Assembly: GCA_030549175.1 (NCBI GenBank)
Contig: JAUKUA010000002.1
Coordinates: forward strand, 2,976,001 to 3,040,000
DNA from: Lasiosphaeris hirsuta
Lineage: Eukaryota > Ascomycota > Sordariomycetes > Sordariales > Lasiosphaeriaceae
DNA length: 64,000 bases
Direction of reading: 5' to 3'
A program made the position numbers and the translations under genes. Of the stretch, positions 32,163-43,572 are shown one piece after another (positions within the stretch are counted from its first letter, which is position 1; each line of letters starts with the position of its first letter). Below the pieces are notes generated by a model. That model was not told where the DNA came from. It worked only from the letters and a program-made list of their open reading frames with translations, and searched no databases.

Positions 32163-33987
32163 GGCCTGGGTACCACGGCAGGTGACGGAGTTTGAGGATA
32201 TCGGGACGTGCATTTTCGGGAGAATGGGCTTGCTTCGGGTGCGGAGGACGAGGAGTGCCTTGCGGGGAAGTTCAAGTTGCAGGATTATATGTTCTTTTTG
32301 TGTAGAGTGCCTAAGCTATCGCCAGTTCTTTACCGTGCGAGGAGCATCGTGCTTGTAAGAGTTCTTTTCTGATTTGGTCCCTTGTGTCTTGTACTGGGCT
32401 CTTGTGATCAGAGGATAAAATGATGTGTTGAGATGGGGCCAATGGTTAGATCTCAGACCGTCGACCCGGGCCATCGCCATTCGATACACAAATGCCCCAT
32501 CCGAACTTGGTTTGTACGCAAGAATAAAATCAGTAGAAGGGCCAGCTGGAAACTCACAGGGGCACTGAGTCCTAGGAACAAAATGGTGTGCAGCTCCTCA
32601 GCCTACTAACGGCAACATCACAGAGACACCTGCTCGGTACGTACATTGCCTCTCTTCTGGGCTTTTCACCCTTCTTAATTGAATGTAGTAAGGATTTTTA
32701 CGTGCCTAACCATAAGCACCTTCACCCACATTTGGTGTCGTGTACAGTATCAGCGTGACGCGGCGACGGGATTTTGGACATGATCAGAAATCGCTAATGG
32801 TTTTCCTTGATGGACGCAAAGTTCTTTCGAGTGGGCATTATGATTTGCTACGTGTAAAGCGCATCGGAAAAGAGTACCAAGAGCTTCGAGGTGTCGGACC
32901 GATGCCCGACCCCGTTAGGTAAGGTAGTGGGAGAGTGGAAATGTGAGAGACTCTGTACCTAGAACGACAAGCCCTGAAAACGCACAGCTCAGGCTCAGGT
33001 TATGACAGGCGATTTAGGACATCAGCTGCATCTTCCGACTCTCATTTATAAGTCGTCCCAGGCCCTATCCCTAAACTCGGCTTCATGGACTCAAGATTAC
33101 CGGCCGAATTTGTTTCTTCATACAATTTAGCGATAGAAGAGAATGCACTTATCATAGCGACAGTGGGATGAAGTTGGAAGCTAAACTTCGGATATCCGTG
33201 TCTACCTGGTTTCCAAGCATAACCCCAGGAGAGAGGCAACCCTGGGCATGGTAGAATTCTTGGTGGATGGGGGTCGTGGATCTTTGCCGCAACATAACCC
33301 TAACCCTGCAAAGAGTGGCGGCTGCCGGTTGGTATGACCGGCTTCCCCGCGCAGCTACCCATGGCCCCCCAGGGCCGCTTCGGCCAATCAGCACCCCGGG
33401 ATCGACGTCCCGGGACGGCACTTGGGCGGTCGGTCCAATGACACCTGACGGACCAGTCCAGCATGTAGGTGGGATTACCTAAATGTGATATCCACAGCCT
33501 TCCTCAACCTCCAGAGCATACCTTAGGCATATTCAATTCCTTCTCCCCCGCTTTGGTTCAGAGTGTAGGGAAAGCCTTCCTCAATCACCAGAGCATACCT
33601 TGGGCATATTCAATTCCTTCTCCCCCGCTTTGGTTCAGAGTGCAGGGAAAGCCTTCAAGCTCTTCAAATGTCAGTATAGTGTTGTTACTTGGCCTCCCTG
33701 GCTTGGTCACACTTCCTTTTTGAGCAACCCCGACCCTAACGCCGACTTTGGTAGAAGCCTCTTAGATCCTACTACAGGTATGTACTCATCCCATGTATCT
33801 TCCTTGAGCATCCTCGTTGATAAGCCCGATGGAGAGAACATAACCAGAAATTGGCCCGATCTAGTGGCCCGGGTGCCGCTCCATCTTGGCGACTTTCTAT
33901 AGATGTTATCCATTTCTCCACTTGGGTCGATCTCGAACCACTTGTCTCCGAAGACACTTGTACACACACAAAACCCCCTTTGTTAGC
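32163..33987. other. Gene-poor region with tandem duplication
   Basis: About 1.8 kb without a convincing gene. It contains a short telomere-like string (ATAACCCTAACCCTGC) near 33294 and a 77-bp tandem duplication (33497-33656). Short frames here are not convincing. Confidence 0.45.
33497..33656 (+). repeat. 77-bp tandem duplication, about 2.1 copies
   Basis: A 77-base unit beginning GCCTTCCTCAA is repeated at 33497, 33574 and (start only) 33651. The copies differ at a few positions (for example CCTTAGGC versus CCTTGGGC). This is a recent local duplication in non-coding DNA. Confidence 0.85.
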
Positions 33988-34371
33988 ATGGAAATGACCG
34001 TTGAGGCGACCATCGCGTTACTCGCCCTCATTACTGGGCTTCCGTCAACAATCCTGATTTGTTGGAAGTGCATTCGACATCGCCGGCAGAGCCGTCGGGG
34101 AGAAGGTATGCATTGCGATCAGACATCATGCATCAAACCTTCGTATACAAAACAGCGACATATAATTAGTCGCTAACAAGTTTGTGCTTTGCTAGCTATA
34201 ACCAACTTGGCCATTCAACCAAGACCCCGGACACCGACCCATTGGGACGAGCCTGAGGTTCATCGTGATACCCCGCGACTACCTGGCCTCCGGGTGTTCA
34301 ATGCAACTTTCGAAATTATGCTTGATGATAGTCTTCCTCTCCCAGCTCGGCGCTTTTGGAATACACGATGA
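33988..34371 (+). CDS. Possible small membrane-anchored protein, 97 aa
   Basis: Unrecognised. Two exons proposed: 33988-34105 and 34196-34371. The 90-nt intron has a GTATGC donor, a good branch site (CGCTAACA, ~20 bases before the 3' end) and a TTTGCTAG acceptor. Residues ~5-26 form one membrane segment (ATIALLALITGLPSTILICW), followed by a basic stretch (CIRHRRQSRRG) that would stay in the cytoplasm. The remaining ~58 residues are Pro/Arg-rich. The intact splice signals argue for a real gene, but it is short and has no known relatives, so confidence is limited. Confidence 0.4.
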
Positions 34372-35640
34372 CCTCTGCATTTGGAATAGTTTTTTCTTTC
34401 TTTCTTTTTTTTTTTTTTTTTTTTTTTTTTTTGGACGCTCGATACCTTCGATAAAGTCAAGAAGCAGGAACTCTCTAGAAAGTATGACAGGTATGCAAGG
34501 GGCCGGATGTTAGTGTTAGAGGGTACCACGCTCATCAGCATCGTTGAACAAAAATCTTTGGCTAGGTACCTGATATAGGTATTCCTCCATGTTCAATGGA
34601 ATCTTCTTTATGCTTGGCTTGGTGTACTAACACCGTGGGTTGGAATGTAGCCATGTCCTACACCACGTGTGTGCATCGGGTGGCGCATTTAAGCTTACTC
34701 TGATGCGTGCCGCGACCTAGCCCCTTTTTCTGTCAGGGTGGGTGGTGAAGAGGCAACACATCCCGCACCTGTCAGCGAGCCGCCTGATTCGCGCAAATTG
34801 CAATGTAAAACCGGCCAAATCTCGCAGAGGGGCGCGGTGGTGCTGACGTTAGAGCTTGGCGGCGGTTCAGTTAATTCTGGTGCCTGGAGTGGAGCTAGAT
34901 TGAAGAATCGTATTTTTTTGTCTCATGGTTATGGCGGTTCTATAGGGAAATCATGGAGGAGGTGGGGGGGGGGTGTGTTGGTTTGTGGCAGGTGGTGTGC
35001 ATCATTGTCTCAATGATTAAGGGGAGCAATGTTCGTGCAGATGACCACGAGCGAAGAGGTTCATAAATTCATGATGCGCCGGACTGAAGCTAATAACTTG
35101 AAACTGTCTTTTGATTTGGACCGTACCGTGACAGCTTGAAGAGCCACAAGTCGCATAAGACGATGGAAGGGGCCACGGAGATTTATGAGTAGAGGAGTGC
35201 AAAAAAATCTAATTGAAGACAGGCAAAGAAGTAAGCTGATAATCTTTATTCTTACCCCTTGTGGGCATCACGCCCGTCCCTTGTCACCCGGGCCCGTGCC
35301 ATATTACTGGGTCGTATAGGAATTGTCTTGGACGAGACATGGCTAGCAAGGGTCTGACAGGGGTTTGGGCAGCAACCAGAGATGCAACTGGCCTGCCTGC
35401 TTCTGGGGTCAAGTGGGTGCAGTTTTTACAGGCAGCTAACGTGGTGCTTTTCCAACGAAAATGTCATTTGCCGGTGATCACATTGTCCCTGTGGGGCACT
35501 CTGATTTGAGTAGATCAATGGGCACAGCAATGCGCTGGCATCATCAGTGGTATAAAGCGATGCTTGGCCTTCCCTCTGCCCCCGCCAATTGATCTTTCGT
35601 TATCGACACCGACTTTGATCTTGAAGGGGGGGGAGGCACA
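34372..35640. other. Intergenic region upstream of GH55 gene
   Basis: About 1.27 kb containing a T/CT-rich tract (about 34390-34432) and the GH55 promoter. No gene is supported apart from short chance frames. Confidence 0.45.
35551..35557 (+). promoter_or_regulatory. TATA box of the GH55 gene
   Basis: TATAAAG about 90 bases upstream of the GH55 start codon at 35641. Sequence and spacing fit a core promoter. Confidence 0.55.
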
Positions 35641-38113
35641 ATGGTCAAGATCACTTATATCGCGGCCGCTGCCGTCAACCTCGTCGCCCTTGTCGGCGGC
35701 GCAACGGCAGCTCCGACCGAAAAGCGAGCATCCACTAGCTTCTGGTACGCCAATCTCAACCACACCAATCCCAATGTCCGTGGTTTCGCGCCCGATCTCG
35801 ACGGCGACCTGAGTTACTCTGTCTACAAGGAGGTCACGCCCGGCGGTGGCGGCGCAGCGATCCAAGCGGCGATCAACGATGGCACAGCCGGCGCAAAGCG
35901 TCACGGCCAGTGGCTGGCTTCGCAGCCGAGGGTGGGTTTATCCTGTTGCTGCTGAGGGCTCACGTTGACAAGAAAATGACGTGTGCTAACGGTGGAGAAA
36001 AATAGGTTGTCTATATCCCGCCCGGCGATTACATTATCGACAAGACCATCAAGATGAACACTGATACTGTGTTGATGGGCGATGCAACCAGTGTAAGACC
36101 CGAGACCCGATATTATCTTTATGGATAAAGCCACAATACTGACCTCGCATTCAGCCCCCCGTTCTCAAAGCCGCGCCTGGTTTTTCCGATCCAATCTTGC
36201 TCTCTGGCCAGGATCCCACGACAGACGAGAAAGGTGAGCTCTCGTTCGCCGTCAGCCTGAAGAACCTGGTTCTCGACACGACCAACATTGCCGGCGGCAA
36301 AACATTTACTGCACTCTGGTGGGGTGTTGCTCAAGCTGGCCAGCTGCAGAATGTCAAGATCCGCATGCCGCCGTCTGTGAACGGCAATGGCCACACGGGC
36401 ATCAGGCTGGGTCGGGGCTCGACCCTCGGACTGGGCGACGTGCGGATCGAGAACGGACAGGTATTTTGTCACACTGCGACGGCGATACTGACGCGAAACT
36501 AACCGAGGCAGAACGGTATCTGGCACGACGGCCACCAACAGGTCCTGTACCACGGCATCTACCTGTACCAAAACACGGTGGGCATCCTGATCTCGAGCGG
36601 CAGCACCATCAGCATCGTAGACACGACCTTCCACAGCGTCGGCACCGCCGTGCGCCACACGGGCGGCTACCCCTGGATCGGGCTGATCGACGCCACGTCC
36701 ATCAACTCGGGCGTCACCTTCCAAACGACCACGTACCCCTCCTTCCTGATCGAGAACCTTAAGAAGGATACGACCAGCAACATCGTGGAGGGACCCGACG
36801 GCTTCACCCTAGCCGCGCAGCCCTACCTCTCGCGCTTCTCCTACGCCAACACGGTCGGCCAGACGCCCGTCTACGGCCCCGACCATGATCCCGCTCCCCC
36901 GCGCCCCGCCGCCCTGGCACCCGGCGGCGGGCACTACCCGAGCATCCCGGCACCCAACTACGCCGACCTCCCCGCCTCGGCCTTCCTGAACATCAAAGAC
37001 CCGGCCCAAAACGGCGGCCACACCATCTACGGCGACGGCGCGCGCGACGAATCCGCCCCCCTCAACGCCATCCTCCGCCTGGCCGCCCGACAAGAAAAGA
37101 TCGCCTACTTCCCCTTTGGCAAGTACCGCGTCGACTCGACCCTACTGATCCCCTCGGGGTCGCGCGTGGTCGGCGAGGCGTGGGCGACCATCACGGGCAG
37201 CGGCCCCTTCTTCGGCGACGCGGCGCACCCCGAGCCCGTGGTGATGGTCGGACGGCCCGGGGATGTCGGCGTCGCGCAGATCATGGACATGCGGTTCACC
37301 GTGTCGCAGGTGCTGCCGGGCGCCATCATGCTGCAGTTCCACATCGCGGGCGCGACGCCCGGCCAGGTCGCGCTGTGGAACTCGCTGGTTACGGTGGGCG
37401 GGACGCGCGGAGCCAAGGGGGTGACGGATGGCTGTCGCGATCCGGCGGGGCAGTGTCGCGCGGCGTTTTTGGGCGTGCATCTGGCGCCGACGTCGTCGGT
37501 GTATGTGGAGAATGTGTGGAATTGGGTGGCGGATCACATCACGGAGGATTTTGATGGGGGGAGCAATATCGCGGCGGGGCGGGGCGTGTTGGTGGAGGCG
37601 ACGCAGGGGACGTGGCTGCACGCGCTCGGGAGCGAGCACTGGTGGCTGTACCAGCTGAATCTGCGCAAGGCGAAGAATGTGCTGGTGACGCTGCTGCAGA
37701 GCGAGACCAACTACGACCAGGGCGACAACAACCAGCAGCTGCCGCCGGCGCCGTGGACGGCCGAGGCCGCGTGGGGCGATCCCGACTTTGGCTGGTGCGG
37801 GGCCACCGAGGCGCGGTGCCGGATGGGGCCGTCGAATTACATCAATGGTGGGAGCGATGTGTACACGTACGCGAGCGCCAGCTGGGCCTTCTTCAGCGGC
37901 CCGGGATACCAGCCGTGCGCCGGCACCTACCAGTGTCAGAAGTACATGCACTGGATCGACGAGGCGCCGAGTAACCTGCACGTCTTTGGGCTCTGTAGCA
38001 AGGACGCCCATACCATCCTGCGCCTGGCTAACGGGACCGAGATCACGACGGCCAAGGATTTTACGGGTAGCTGGCCTGGAGGTGGTGGTGATGTCGGCAG
38101 ATACACGCCCTGA
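35641..38113 (+). CDS. GH55 exo-beta-1,3-glucanase, secreted
   Basis: Four exons: 35641-35931, 36006-36092, 36155-36460 and 36512-38113, giving 761 aa. All three introns are 51-74 nt; the first and third contain a CTAAC branch site. Residues 1-23 are a signal peptide; a Lys-Arg at 28-29 looks like a Kex2 processing site. Two parallel beta-helix (pectate-lyase-like) halves follow: WYANLNHTNPNVRGFAPD opens the first and NIKDPAQNGGHTIYGDGARDES opens the second. Length, repeat architecture and the ENVWNWVADH segment are typical of GH55 enzymes, which release glucose or gentiobiose from the non-reducing end of beta-1,3-glucans (fungal wall, callose, laminarin). It acts outside the cell. It converges with the carotenoid-oxygenase gene. 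Family assignment is high; exact product profile is unknown. Confidence 0.9.
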
Positions 38114-38169
38114 GTTTGCCCCCTTGTTTTGCTTTTACTTTGTGTGAAGCTGCCAAGGAGGTTCTCTGT

Positions 38170-38210
38170 AATTTTTTTTTTTTTTTTTTTTGGGGGGGGG
38201 GGGGGGGGGT
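38170..38210 (+). repeat. Poly-T followed by poly-G tract
   Basis: A run of about 21 T residues directly followed by about 19 G residues in the 3' region after the GH55 gene. Similar T-then-G junctions occur near 8203-8222 and 25216-25242. Confidence 0.8.
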
Positions 38211-38309
38211 TTAAACTAATAATAGATTCCCATAGACCTTAGTTAGTAGCTTCCTACCTACTACTTATTATATATAAGAGGTGGGCCGGGGGCCATGGCC
38301 ATCCAGGGC

Positions 38310-40187
38310 CTATATCTGGTCTAATCCGACTTGAGATGCCATCGCGCCGCTTGCCCCGTTCCCATTCTTCTCCGCCAGCGCCTTTTGCCACGGGAGAATC
38401 TCTTTTGCAATCTGCACGGGTCCCACATCGCCATCGGCCGCCCGTCTCGCCTTCCACGCCTCAATGTCGCGGTTGTCCACCCAGTTGCCGTGGAGACCCA
38501 GCTTGAGCTTTAGCGGCAGGTGAATGACGGCCAGCGGGCCCTTGCGGAGATGCAAGGCATCAAAGATGACGACGTCGTTGCGCAGCTCGTCGAGGTGGTT
38601 GAGCAGCGCGATCAGGTACCCCTCGCCCTCGGCGCCGCCCTCCTTGGGGATGAAGGTCGGCTCCTGGAAGGTCATGGTGGGCCCGGGGAAGTAGACGTCC
38701 TCCAGCCCGAACGTGCCGCTCTGGCTGCCGTGCGTGTCGGGCGAGGTGGCCCCGTCGTGGACGTGGTCGTCGGACCAGGTGTAGTGCCCCAGGCTGTTGA
38801 ACAGGCCGCCAGCTGGCGGGCCGCACTTGGCAAAGTCGTACGGCTTGGTGGGGTCGACGACGGCCTGCCAGAAGTGCCGGTACGGTTTGGTGACGTAGCG
38901 GTCGTCGATGCGCGAGAACTCGCCGTTGGTCAGCCACGTCAGGCTGGGCGTCGAGCGCTCGTCGGCGACGTAAATGGTGGTGCCCAGGGCCGTCTCTTTG
39001 GCCGTCTTTTTGGCTTTGGGGTCCAAGATCCAGCGCACCGTCGGCGAGCTGAGCTTGTTGCGCTTGGCGACCCCGTCGCTCGGCGTGATGTTGGTGTCGG
39101 GAGGGAAGAAGAAGAAGACGTTGCCGTCGGCTACGGTCAGGTCGAACACCACTTCGCCCGTGGGCAGCTCGTAGCAGCCGGCGACATGGCCGTGGAAGCC
39201 TATTAAGCGTCAGCACTTGTCGTCTATCAACTTCATATATGATATGATATATATATATATATATATCGACTCACCGTTATCAGCCCGGAACCAGATGATA
39301 TCCTCGCTCTTGGCGCCCCTGCGCGGCACCAGGCCGTACCACTGGTCCTCGTTGGGGTCCCACGCGAACTTGTTGCCGCCCTTCCTCATCCGCTCCAGGT
39401 CCATCTTGATGGGCGTCAGCGGCAGCACCACGTAGTTCTCGCTAATCCCGCAGTCGTGAATCATGCCGGCAAACGGCGCCTTGTACCAGCACTCCTCAAT
39501 CTTGTGGCCGTCGGCATCAAACGACCAGACGGCCACGTCAACCGAGCAGTCGGCCCCGTCGCCGCCGGCCTCGTACGCAAAGCACACCATCTCGCCCGTG
39601 GCCGGGTCGAACTTGGGGTGCGCCGTGAAGGTCGGGCTGAGGATCTGGCCCTCGAAGTCGTAGCGGCCCACCGTCTCGAGCGTGACGGGGTCCATGGCGA
39701 ACGGCGGGCCGTCCTCCTTGGTAGCCAACAACATGCCACGCCAAAACACGACGTTCGTATTACTCGCCGTCCGGATCACCCCTTTGACACTCTCATTATC
39801 CGTAAACGGATTCCGATACCGCCCAAACAAACTCCTTCTCGCCGCCGTCTCCAACCGATACCTCTCCGTCTTCACATACCGCTGCTTGATATCCGCGTGC
39901 CCGCCCCCGATCCGGATCGCCGTGACCGACCCGTCCCCGTTGAAGTGGATGTCGTCCTCGAAAACGGGCGGGAACCGGTGATCCGGCTGCACCCGGAAGA
40001 AGGTGCCGTCGATGTCGGCCGGGATGGTCCCCGAGAACTCGAGATCGAACACGTCCACCTCCAGCCGCGACGGCTTGTTCATCGACTGGAAGACTGGCGT
40101 CGACGGGAACCTGACCTTGGCCGGCGCGGCCAGCCGCCCGCCCGCGTAGTTGGAGATTTCGGGCGCGAGGTCGAAGATGTGGGCCAT
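38310..40187 (-). CDS. Carotenoid/stilbene cleavage oxygenase (RPE65 family)
   Basis: Two exons, 39275-40187 and 38310-39199, giving 600 aa from the ATG before AHIFDLAPE. An upstream ATG at 40376 would add a Pro/Ser-rich leader that looks untranslated. It is a non-haem iron dioxygenase that splits a central double bond. The four iron-binding histidines can be placed: FTAHPKF (~189), MIHDCG (~244), FHGHVAG (~307, at the exon joint) and GLHGNW (~541). The opening [27 protein letters not shown] is conserved. It resembles fungal lignostilbene/resveratrol-cleaving enzymes such as Neurospora CAO-1 more than carotenoid-specific CAO-2, but substrate is inference. The intron contains a (TA)n tract. 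The next gene on the same strand is a SnoaL-like protein. It is soluble, with no signal peptide. Confidence 0.87.
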
Positions 40188-40790
40188 TTTGTAGGTGAGC
40201 TGGGGGGGGGGCAGGGAGGGGAGGGGGGGAGGGGGGGTTGTGGTGCTGGAGATGGTTACCAGGTATGTTGGTGGTGGTGGTGATGTGGTGGTGGGATAGG
40301 GGGCGGGATAGGGGGCGGGAAGGGGCCGTTTTGAGGGTGTGGGTTGGGGTGAGGTTTGTGATGGTGAGGCTTGCATCTATCTACCGGGCAGGTTGGACGC
40401 GGAATATCGACTGATGCAACCCCGCAGGCTCGCTTGGTCTGAGGCCAAGGCAATATCGCCTCGGGGCATCGGCTGTATCCGAGAGGCCGTGTGGGCGGGC
40501 GCACATAGTAGGTACCCGCCTGGTGTTGGGGGCCGCCGGGTAAGTGGGCGCGTGCGGGGGACGCCTTCTCCAACTCTCGGCAGTCAGGTCATCGCCCATA
40601 CATTCACACATTCTGTACCGCCGGTTTCATCAGAAACGGTCATGGTGTGGACAGGCTACCACTGTCTTGCCGTGATGCGGCGGGTCTCTGGTGGTACGAA
40701 ATAGGGTGCGATTGCCTTGGCCAAGTACCCCTGAGCTACAAGTAAATAGCATGACAAAAATTAAAATAAAAAAAACTAGCGTGGTCCCAG
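40188..40790. other. Intergenic region between same-strand genes
   Basis: About 600 bases: the promoter of the carotenoid oxygenase gene and the 3' side of the SnoaL-like gene. It contains short G-rich runs (40202-40240). No gene seen. Confidence 0.5.
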
Positions 40791-41761
40791 CTATTCCGCC
40801 TTGTTCTGCACCAGCTCCGGGAGCACCTTGTCGCCCAGCTTGGGCTCCTCCTGGGTCGCCCCGGGCCTGACCTGTCCCACGGGCAGATCCAGCGTCAGCG
40901 CCGGGTCACTGGTCGTGACCTCAGCACCATACTTGGGCGCGCGCAGGTCGTCGGTATTGATGGCCTTGCCCGTCACGGGGTGGGGGTAGTGGAAGGGCAC
41001 GACCCTGGTGTCGGGCCACAGCATCTTCTGGTCAAAGATCTCATCGGGGCCCAGCGGGTCCTCGGGGAACGTCGTGGTCGGCCACGGGATGTAGTTCTTC
41101 TTGGTGTGGCTCCAGCCCCGCTCAAAATCGGCATGCCAGAAGGGAAAGTAGCGGTATCGGAACAGCTTCCACGCGCCGCCCTCCTTGATGTACTCGTTCT
41201 CGTACAGCCCGCCCTCCCACCACTGGCGGTGGCCGCGCGGGTAGTCCTCCTCGATGCTCTGGTGCGTGCCCGCCTGCATCAGCGCCCGCATCCGGCACCA
41301 CGCGTGCGTGCCCGTCGGGTCGACGTCGATAATGTCCTGCATCATGATGTGGTCCAGCAGGAACCCGTGCACCGGGCCGTTGCGGCCCTTGACAAACGTC
41401 TGCTGGAACCGGCCCTTGTACAGCCGCCGGATGCCCTCCTTGCCGCGGTAGCGCGCTCCCATGAACTCGACGTACGCGTCGGGGTGGTCCGCGAACATGT
41501 CGACGACCTGCCGAGCCGCTCATTAGTAGATGCGCTGATGATTCCGAGTCCAAAAGTGAAGACATACCTCGTTGTAGAGGCACTTGTCGAGGTAGTAGCC
41601 ATACTTGTGGTGCGTCTTGCGAACCTCGGCTTCGTCTGTGTGGTTGGTTAGATTTACTAGCCCTCAGCAACATGGATGGCGCCGTGCTTGCCTGACACCC
41701 GTGTCAGCTCCTTTTGCAAGGCCTGGACCTGGCTCTTGAGTTCGGCGAATTCCTGCTCCAT
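40791..41761 (-). CDS. SnoaL-like (NTF2-fold) protein
   Basis: Three exons: 41692-41761, 41568-41635 and 40791-41507, giving 284 aa. Exon 1 encodes a helix with a heptad look (EFAELKSQVQALQKELTRV), probably a short coiled coil. Exons 2-3 read DEAEVRKTHHKYGYYLDKCLYNE|VVDMFADHPDAYVEF and GIRRLYKGRF, the N-terminal helix and strand pattern of the NTF2/SnoaL-like fold; QWWEGGLYENEYIKEGGAWKL follows. Intron 1 must use a GC donor (CAG|GCAAGC...ACACAG), since no GT donor restores the frame; it has a CTAAC branch. Intron 2 is ordinary. SnoaL-like proteins include small-molecule cyclases, hydratases and lyases, but many are uncharacterised. Its position beside a stilbene/carotenoid oxygenase suggests a shared aromatic pathway. 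Fold fairly sure, role unknown. Confidence 0.78.
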
Positions 41762-42621
41762 CTTGATTGATATCTCGAGTTTCTTCAGATCTGGAGTGGA
41801 TCGAGAATGGAATCTCCCACGGCTTCGTTCCGAGGCCCCCCCGTGTTTTGTAGTTCCGGGTGTAATGGCGATGGCGGGGTTCTGTCGCAGTCCCCAGGGG
41901 CTGTTGAGTGTGAAGGTGAGCAGAGCGGGGAAAAGGCTTCCAGCCCGGGGCGACAATTGCCAGGGACGCTCGAAGATGGCACACGCTGGCCCTGGGAGGA
42001 TCGACCACTGCATGGAGCCAATAGTCCGGAATATACCCCAATGGCTATGTACTGCCGCCTTTAATATCCTCGGCATATCATCCGAGGACGCCTCGTGGGG
42101 TCGACCTGCACATCGTGCGGAGAATATCTCAGGTCGGAAAAGGGATTGCGGCTGTTAGTCCATACGGTACTCTTAAGAGCTGCTGCCTTGTTCCTGCCCG
42201 TCAACCGCAGTGGTGGTCTGCTTCTACGGCTTGTATTCATCGGTGCTTCTTCTGAGAATTGACCCCGAATCCACGACCTGGATGGAATTGGAGACTAGGG
42301 TTGGATCTCACCAATATCGCCGGCTTGACGAGTACATTCTAGACCGGTATAATCCAGCCCTGAAAATGCGTTGGCAAATGCGTTGGCAAATGCGTTTGCA
42401 GCAGAAGGAAAGGCCTCTTGGGTATTTCACAAAGCCTTTTAAAGGTCTCGGAAAGGCCCTCTGGAATATCAATCATACCTCCCCTTTGAATCCGAAAAAA
42501 TGCTGCTTTTGCTCCTCGAAAGGGGCCAAATCTGTAGCTAAAATACCTAGTTAGCAACCGCTCAAGGTAAAAAAAAACCAAAAAAAAAAACCACATGTAC
42601 TCCACGCCTCCATTGCCACAT
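41762..42621. other. Intergenic region with AAGGCC-rich segment
   Basis: About 860 bases. Near 42405-42540 lies a segment with repeated AAAGGCC/AAAGGTC-like strings, similar in flavour to segments at 60430-60620 and 62095-62200. A 12-bp unit (TGCGTTGGCAAA) is repeated near 42366-42392. No gene supported. Confidence 0.4.
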
Positions 42622-43572
42622 CTACAACCCCAGTCGAAGTTTGGAGACACGGTCATGGAGTGGCCGGTCGATCTCCTCCATCTGCTTAAAAGTTCTTTTC
42701 AAGTTTCTCCCGACTGCCACTGGCAACACTTTGGTGCCTCCCATTGCAACGTCCAATTCAACATCGTAACATGTCCTCAGACGTCCAACAGTATTGCATT
42801 CCGGCTGGTGTATCTGCCACCTCCGCTCAAAGGCCTCCACCATGTGCCCACCTTCCAATCCTCTTGGTTCCGACCGGAGGTACGGACGTCCGGGCCGTGT
42901 TTTGACTATGAGCCCCCACTTCAAAAACAGTCGCAACATGGGCCCACGCATCTTGAGAAGCACAATATCCGCCGCCGTCCGGTCGAACTCGTTTTTGATG
43001 GTGTGGTCGGCCCCCTCACGAAGAAGCACCTCGCAGCACTCGACATGGTCCCCGCTGGCGCTGAGATGGAGGGGCGTCATGTTCATGACAGTTGGCTGGT
43101 TGAGCCAGGTGTATTTGTCGATCAGCAGACGGTGCTCGTCCCAGTAACGCAGCATGACCTCGATGATGTCGGCGCGGCCATTCATGGCGGCATAGTGCGG
43201 TATCGTGCCGCCGACAGTGCTAGTGGTGCCCCTGTACACCCAGTCGAATACGCGGTATGGGTCCCACCAATGCTCGTTGTCCTGGTTGGCGAGGAAGTAT
43301 GCAAATTCGTCCGCCTGCCCCTTCAACACGAAACCCAGTATTGTGCCCATGGCTTCTGCTTGTGCAATTCTGGTTTTTCTTTCTTGGCGTACCATTGCTG
43401 GGTCTGTTTTTGGTGGGGCTGGTGGCGACGAGGGAGGTGATGGTTGGCGCCCTGACATTGACTCCGCGGGCTGCGGTAGTTGCGGATTTAGGTCATCGCG
43501 GTAGCTTGGAAATTGGGGAGACGAGGGCGGTGTCGGCGGGGATGCCCGCAGCGTTGACTGTTCGCTAGCCAT
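42622..43572 (-). CDS. Ankyrin-repeat protein
   Basis: Intronless, 316 aa from the ATG at 43572 (MASEQSTLRASPP); the frame is open 4 codons further but without an ATG. The first ~70 residues are Pro/Ser-rich. At least two ankyrin-type repeats are visible: GGTIPHYAAMNGRADIIEVM (~120) and MTPLHLSASGDHVECCEVLL (~165), the latter followed by GADHTIKNEFDRTAADI. The C-terminal ~100 residues have no recognisable motif. Ankyrin repeats bind other proteins; partner and role are unknown. No signal peptide or membrane segment. Confidence 0.75.
   Translation of the reverse strand: MASEQSTLRASPPTPPSSPQFPSYRDDLNPQLPQPAESMSGRQPSPPSSPPAPPKTDPAMVRQERKTRIAQAEAMGTILGFVLKGQADEFAYFLANQDNEHWWDPYRVFDWVYRGTTSTVGGTIPHYAAMNGRADIIEVMLRYWDEHRLLIDKYTWLNQPTVMNMTPLHLSASGDHVECCEVLLREGADHTIKNEFDRTAADIVLLKMRGPMLRLFLKWGLIVKTRPGRPYLRSEPRGLEGGHMVEAFERRWQIHQPECNTVGRLRTCYDVELDVAMGGTKVLPVAVGRNLKRTFKQMEEIDRPLHDRVSKLRLGL

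Noticed and set aside
33290..33306. Telomere-like ACCCTAACCC string
   Set aside because: Only about two repeats, far from a window end with other sequence on both sides; not a telomere.
40188..40376. 63-codon N-terminal extension of the carotenoid oxygenase
   Set aside because: Pro/Ser/Thr low-complexity sequence with the look of untranslated DNA; family members begin near AHIFDLAPE.
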